Part shown: positions 11,714 through 12,194 of the stretch, piece after piece
Layout of the letters: each line of letters starts with the position of its first letter
Numbering within the stretch: position 1 is the stretch's first letter
Assembly (NCBI GenBank): GCA_031285105.1
Contig: JAITWV010000296.1
Coordinates: 1 to 12,194 of the forward strand
Direction: 5' to 3'
Origin: Streptococcaceae bacterium
GTDB lineage: Bacteria; Bacillota; Bacilli; Lactobacillales; Streptococcaceae
DNA: 12,194 nt
Made by a program: the position numbers and the translations under genes
The notes under the pieces: model-generated
Told to the model about the DNA's origin: nothing
Databases searched by the model: none
Seen by the model: the letters and a program-made list of their open reading frames with translations, nothing else

Positions 11714-12194
11714 ATGAAAGTTCACAATGCACAAATTGTTATCAGTGCTGTTAAACCAGAGCAATACCCAGAAACAACCATGCCAGAAATAGCCTTAGCT
11801 GGTCGGTCAAATGTTGGAAAATCTTCATTTATTAATACATTATTAGACCGTAAGAATTTAGCTCGCACTTCTAGTAAACCAGGAAAAACCCAAACACTTA
11901 ATTTTTATAATATCGAAGACGTTTTACATTTTGTTGACGTTCCAGGGTATGGATATGCCAAAGTTTCTAAAACCGAACGTGCCAAATGGGGCAAAATGAT
12001 TGAAACGTATTTGACCAATCGTGAAAATTTAAAAGCAGTTGTTAGTTTAGTAGATATGCGCCATGAACCAAGTCAAGAAGATATTCAAATGTACGAATTT
12101 TTGAAATACTATGATATTCCAGTAATTGTGGTCGCAACGAAAGCTGACTCATGTTTATTCCAAACGCCACGTTTAATTTTATCAGCTTTCGTTG
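11714..12194 (+). CDS. ysxC: Ribosome biogenesis GTPase YsxC/EngB, 3'-truncated, with aberrant last 47 bases
   Basis: An essential TrmE-Era-like GTPase needed for 50S subunit assembly. It begins MKVHNAQIVISAV and shows G1 GRSNVGKSS (30-38), the G2 region PGKTQTLNFY (56-65), G3 DVPGYG (75-80), WGKMIETYL and VDMRHEPS, and G4 TKAD (142-145), all as expected. AAGGGG (11702-11707) lies six bases before the ATG. After TKAD the frame reads SCLFQTPRLILSAFV, which does not look like the family. The reverse complement of 12148-12194 instead encodes TKADKIKRGVWNKHE, exactly the type of sequence expected at this point. The gene is therefore normal up to 12147 and then folds back. G5 and the C-terminus are missing. 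No stop occurs before the window ends. Confidence 0.93.
   Translation, partial: MKVHNAQIVISAVKPEQYPETTMPEIALAGRSNVGKSSFINTLLDRKNLARTSSKPGKTQTLNFYNIEDVLHFVDVPGYGYAKVSKTERAKWGKMIETYLTNRENLKAVVSLVDMRHEPSQEDIQMYEFLKYYDIPVIVVATKADSCLFQTPRLILSAFV
12135..12194. other. Fold-back: inverted terminal segment with 13-bp inverted repeat at its borders
   Basis: CAACGAAAGCTGA (12135-12147) is repeated inverted as TCAGCTTTCGTTG (12182-12194), the last 13 bases of the window. The 34 bases between them are in the wrong orientation for ysxC coding. A chimeric fold-back read or an assembly tip at a contig end explains this most simply; a genuine short inversion between inverted repeats would give the same picture. 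Confidence 0.9.

Overview
The window reads as a stretch of low-GC Firmicutes chromosome, most likely Enterococcaceae (Enterococcus, Vagococcus or a close relative). This rests on the protein sequences (type B L31 without zinc cysteines, a FemABX-type peptidoglycan branching enzyme, enterococcal-looking trigger factor and ClpX), the AT-rich composition, strong AGGAGG-type ribosome binding sites, and palindromic intergenic elements. Both ends cut through genes (a CorA transporter at the left, the GTPase YsxC/EngB at the right), so the window may be a whole contig. It is mostly housekeeping DNA; the unusual material lies between the genes and at the right-hand end.

Left part (1-3600). The C-terminal half of a CorA-type divalent metal transporter is followed by rpmE2 with its own promoter and terminator. 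Convergent to these, on the minus strand, lie femX-like, then a 5-formyltetrahydrofolate cyclo-ligase gene, then a rhomboid protease gene (gluP-like). femX ends in a strong terminator. The cyclo-ligase and rhomboid genes form a separate two-gene operon with a GTGA start/stop overlap; its first gene has an extended -10 box right against the ATG and no visible ribosome binding site.

Middle part (3600-8763). A promoter region divergent from femX drives comEA-comEB-comEC-holA and a 141-residue protein I do not recognise. comEA, comEC and comEB make the DNA-uptake receptor, the membrane channel and a dCMP deaminase; holA makes the delta subunit of the DNA polymerase III clamp loader. Between promoter and comEA lies a roughly 90-nt near-continuous hairpin flanked by an imperfect 38-bp direct repeat, which looks like a small insertion into the 5' leader.

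Right part (8764-12194). tig (trigger factor) and clpX (ClpXP unfoldase) follow as singly transcribed genes with good promoters; tig has a clear terminator. Between clpX and ysxC is a 172-bp nested palindromic element with imperfect terminal inverted repeats, resembling the miniature palindromic repeats described in enterococci. ysxC starts normally but its last 47 bases are the reverse complement of what the gene should contain: read on the other strand they encode the expected continuation after the TKAD motif. That is either a fold-back artefact at a contig end or a real short inversion.

No tRNA, rRNA, CRISPR, prophage or transposase gene was seen.
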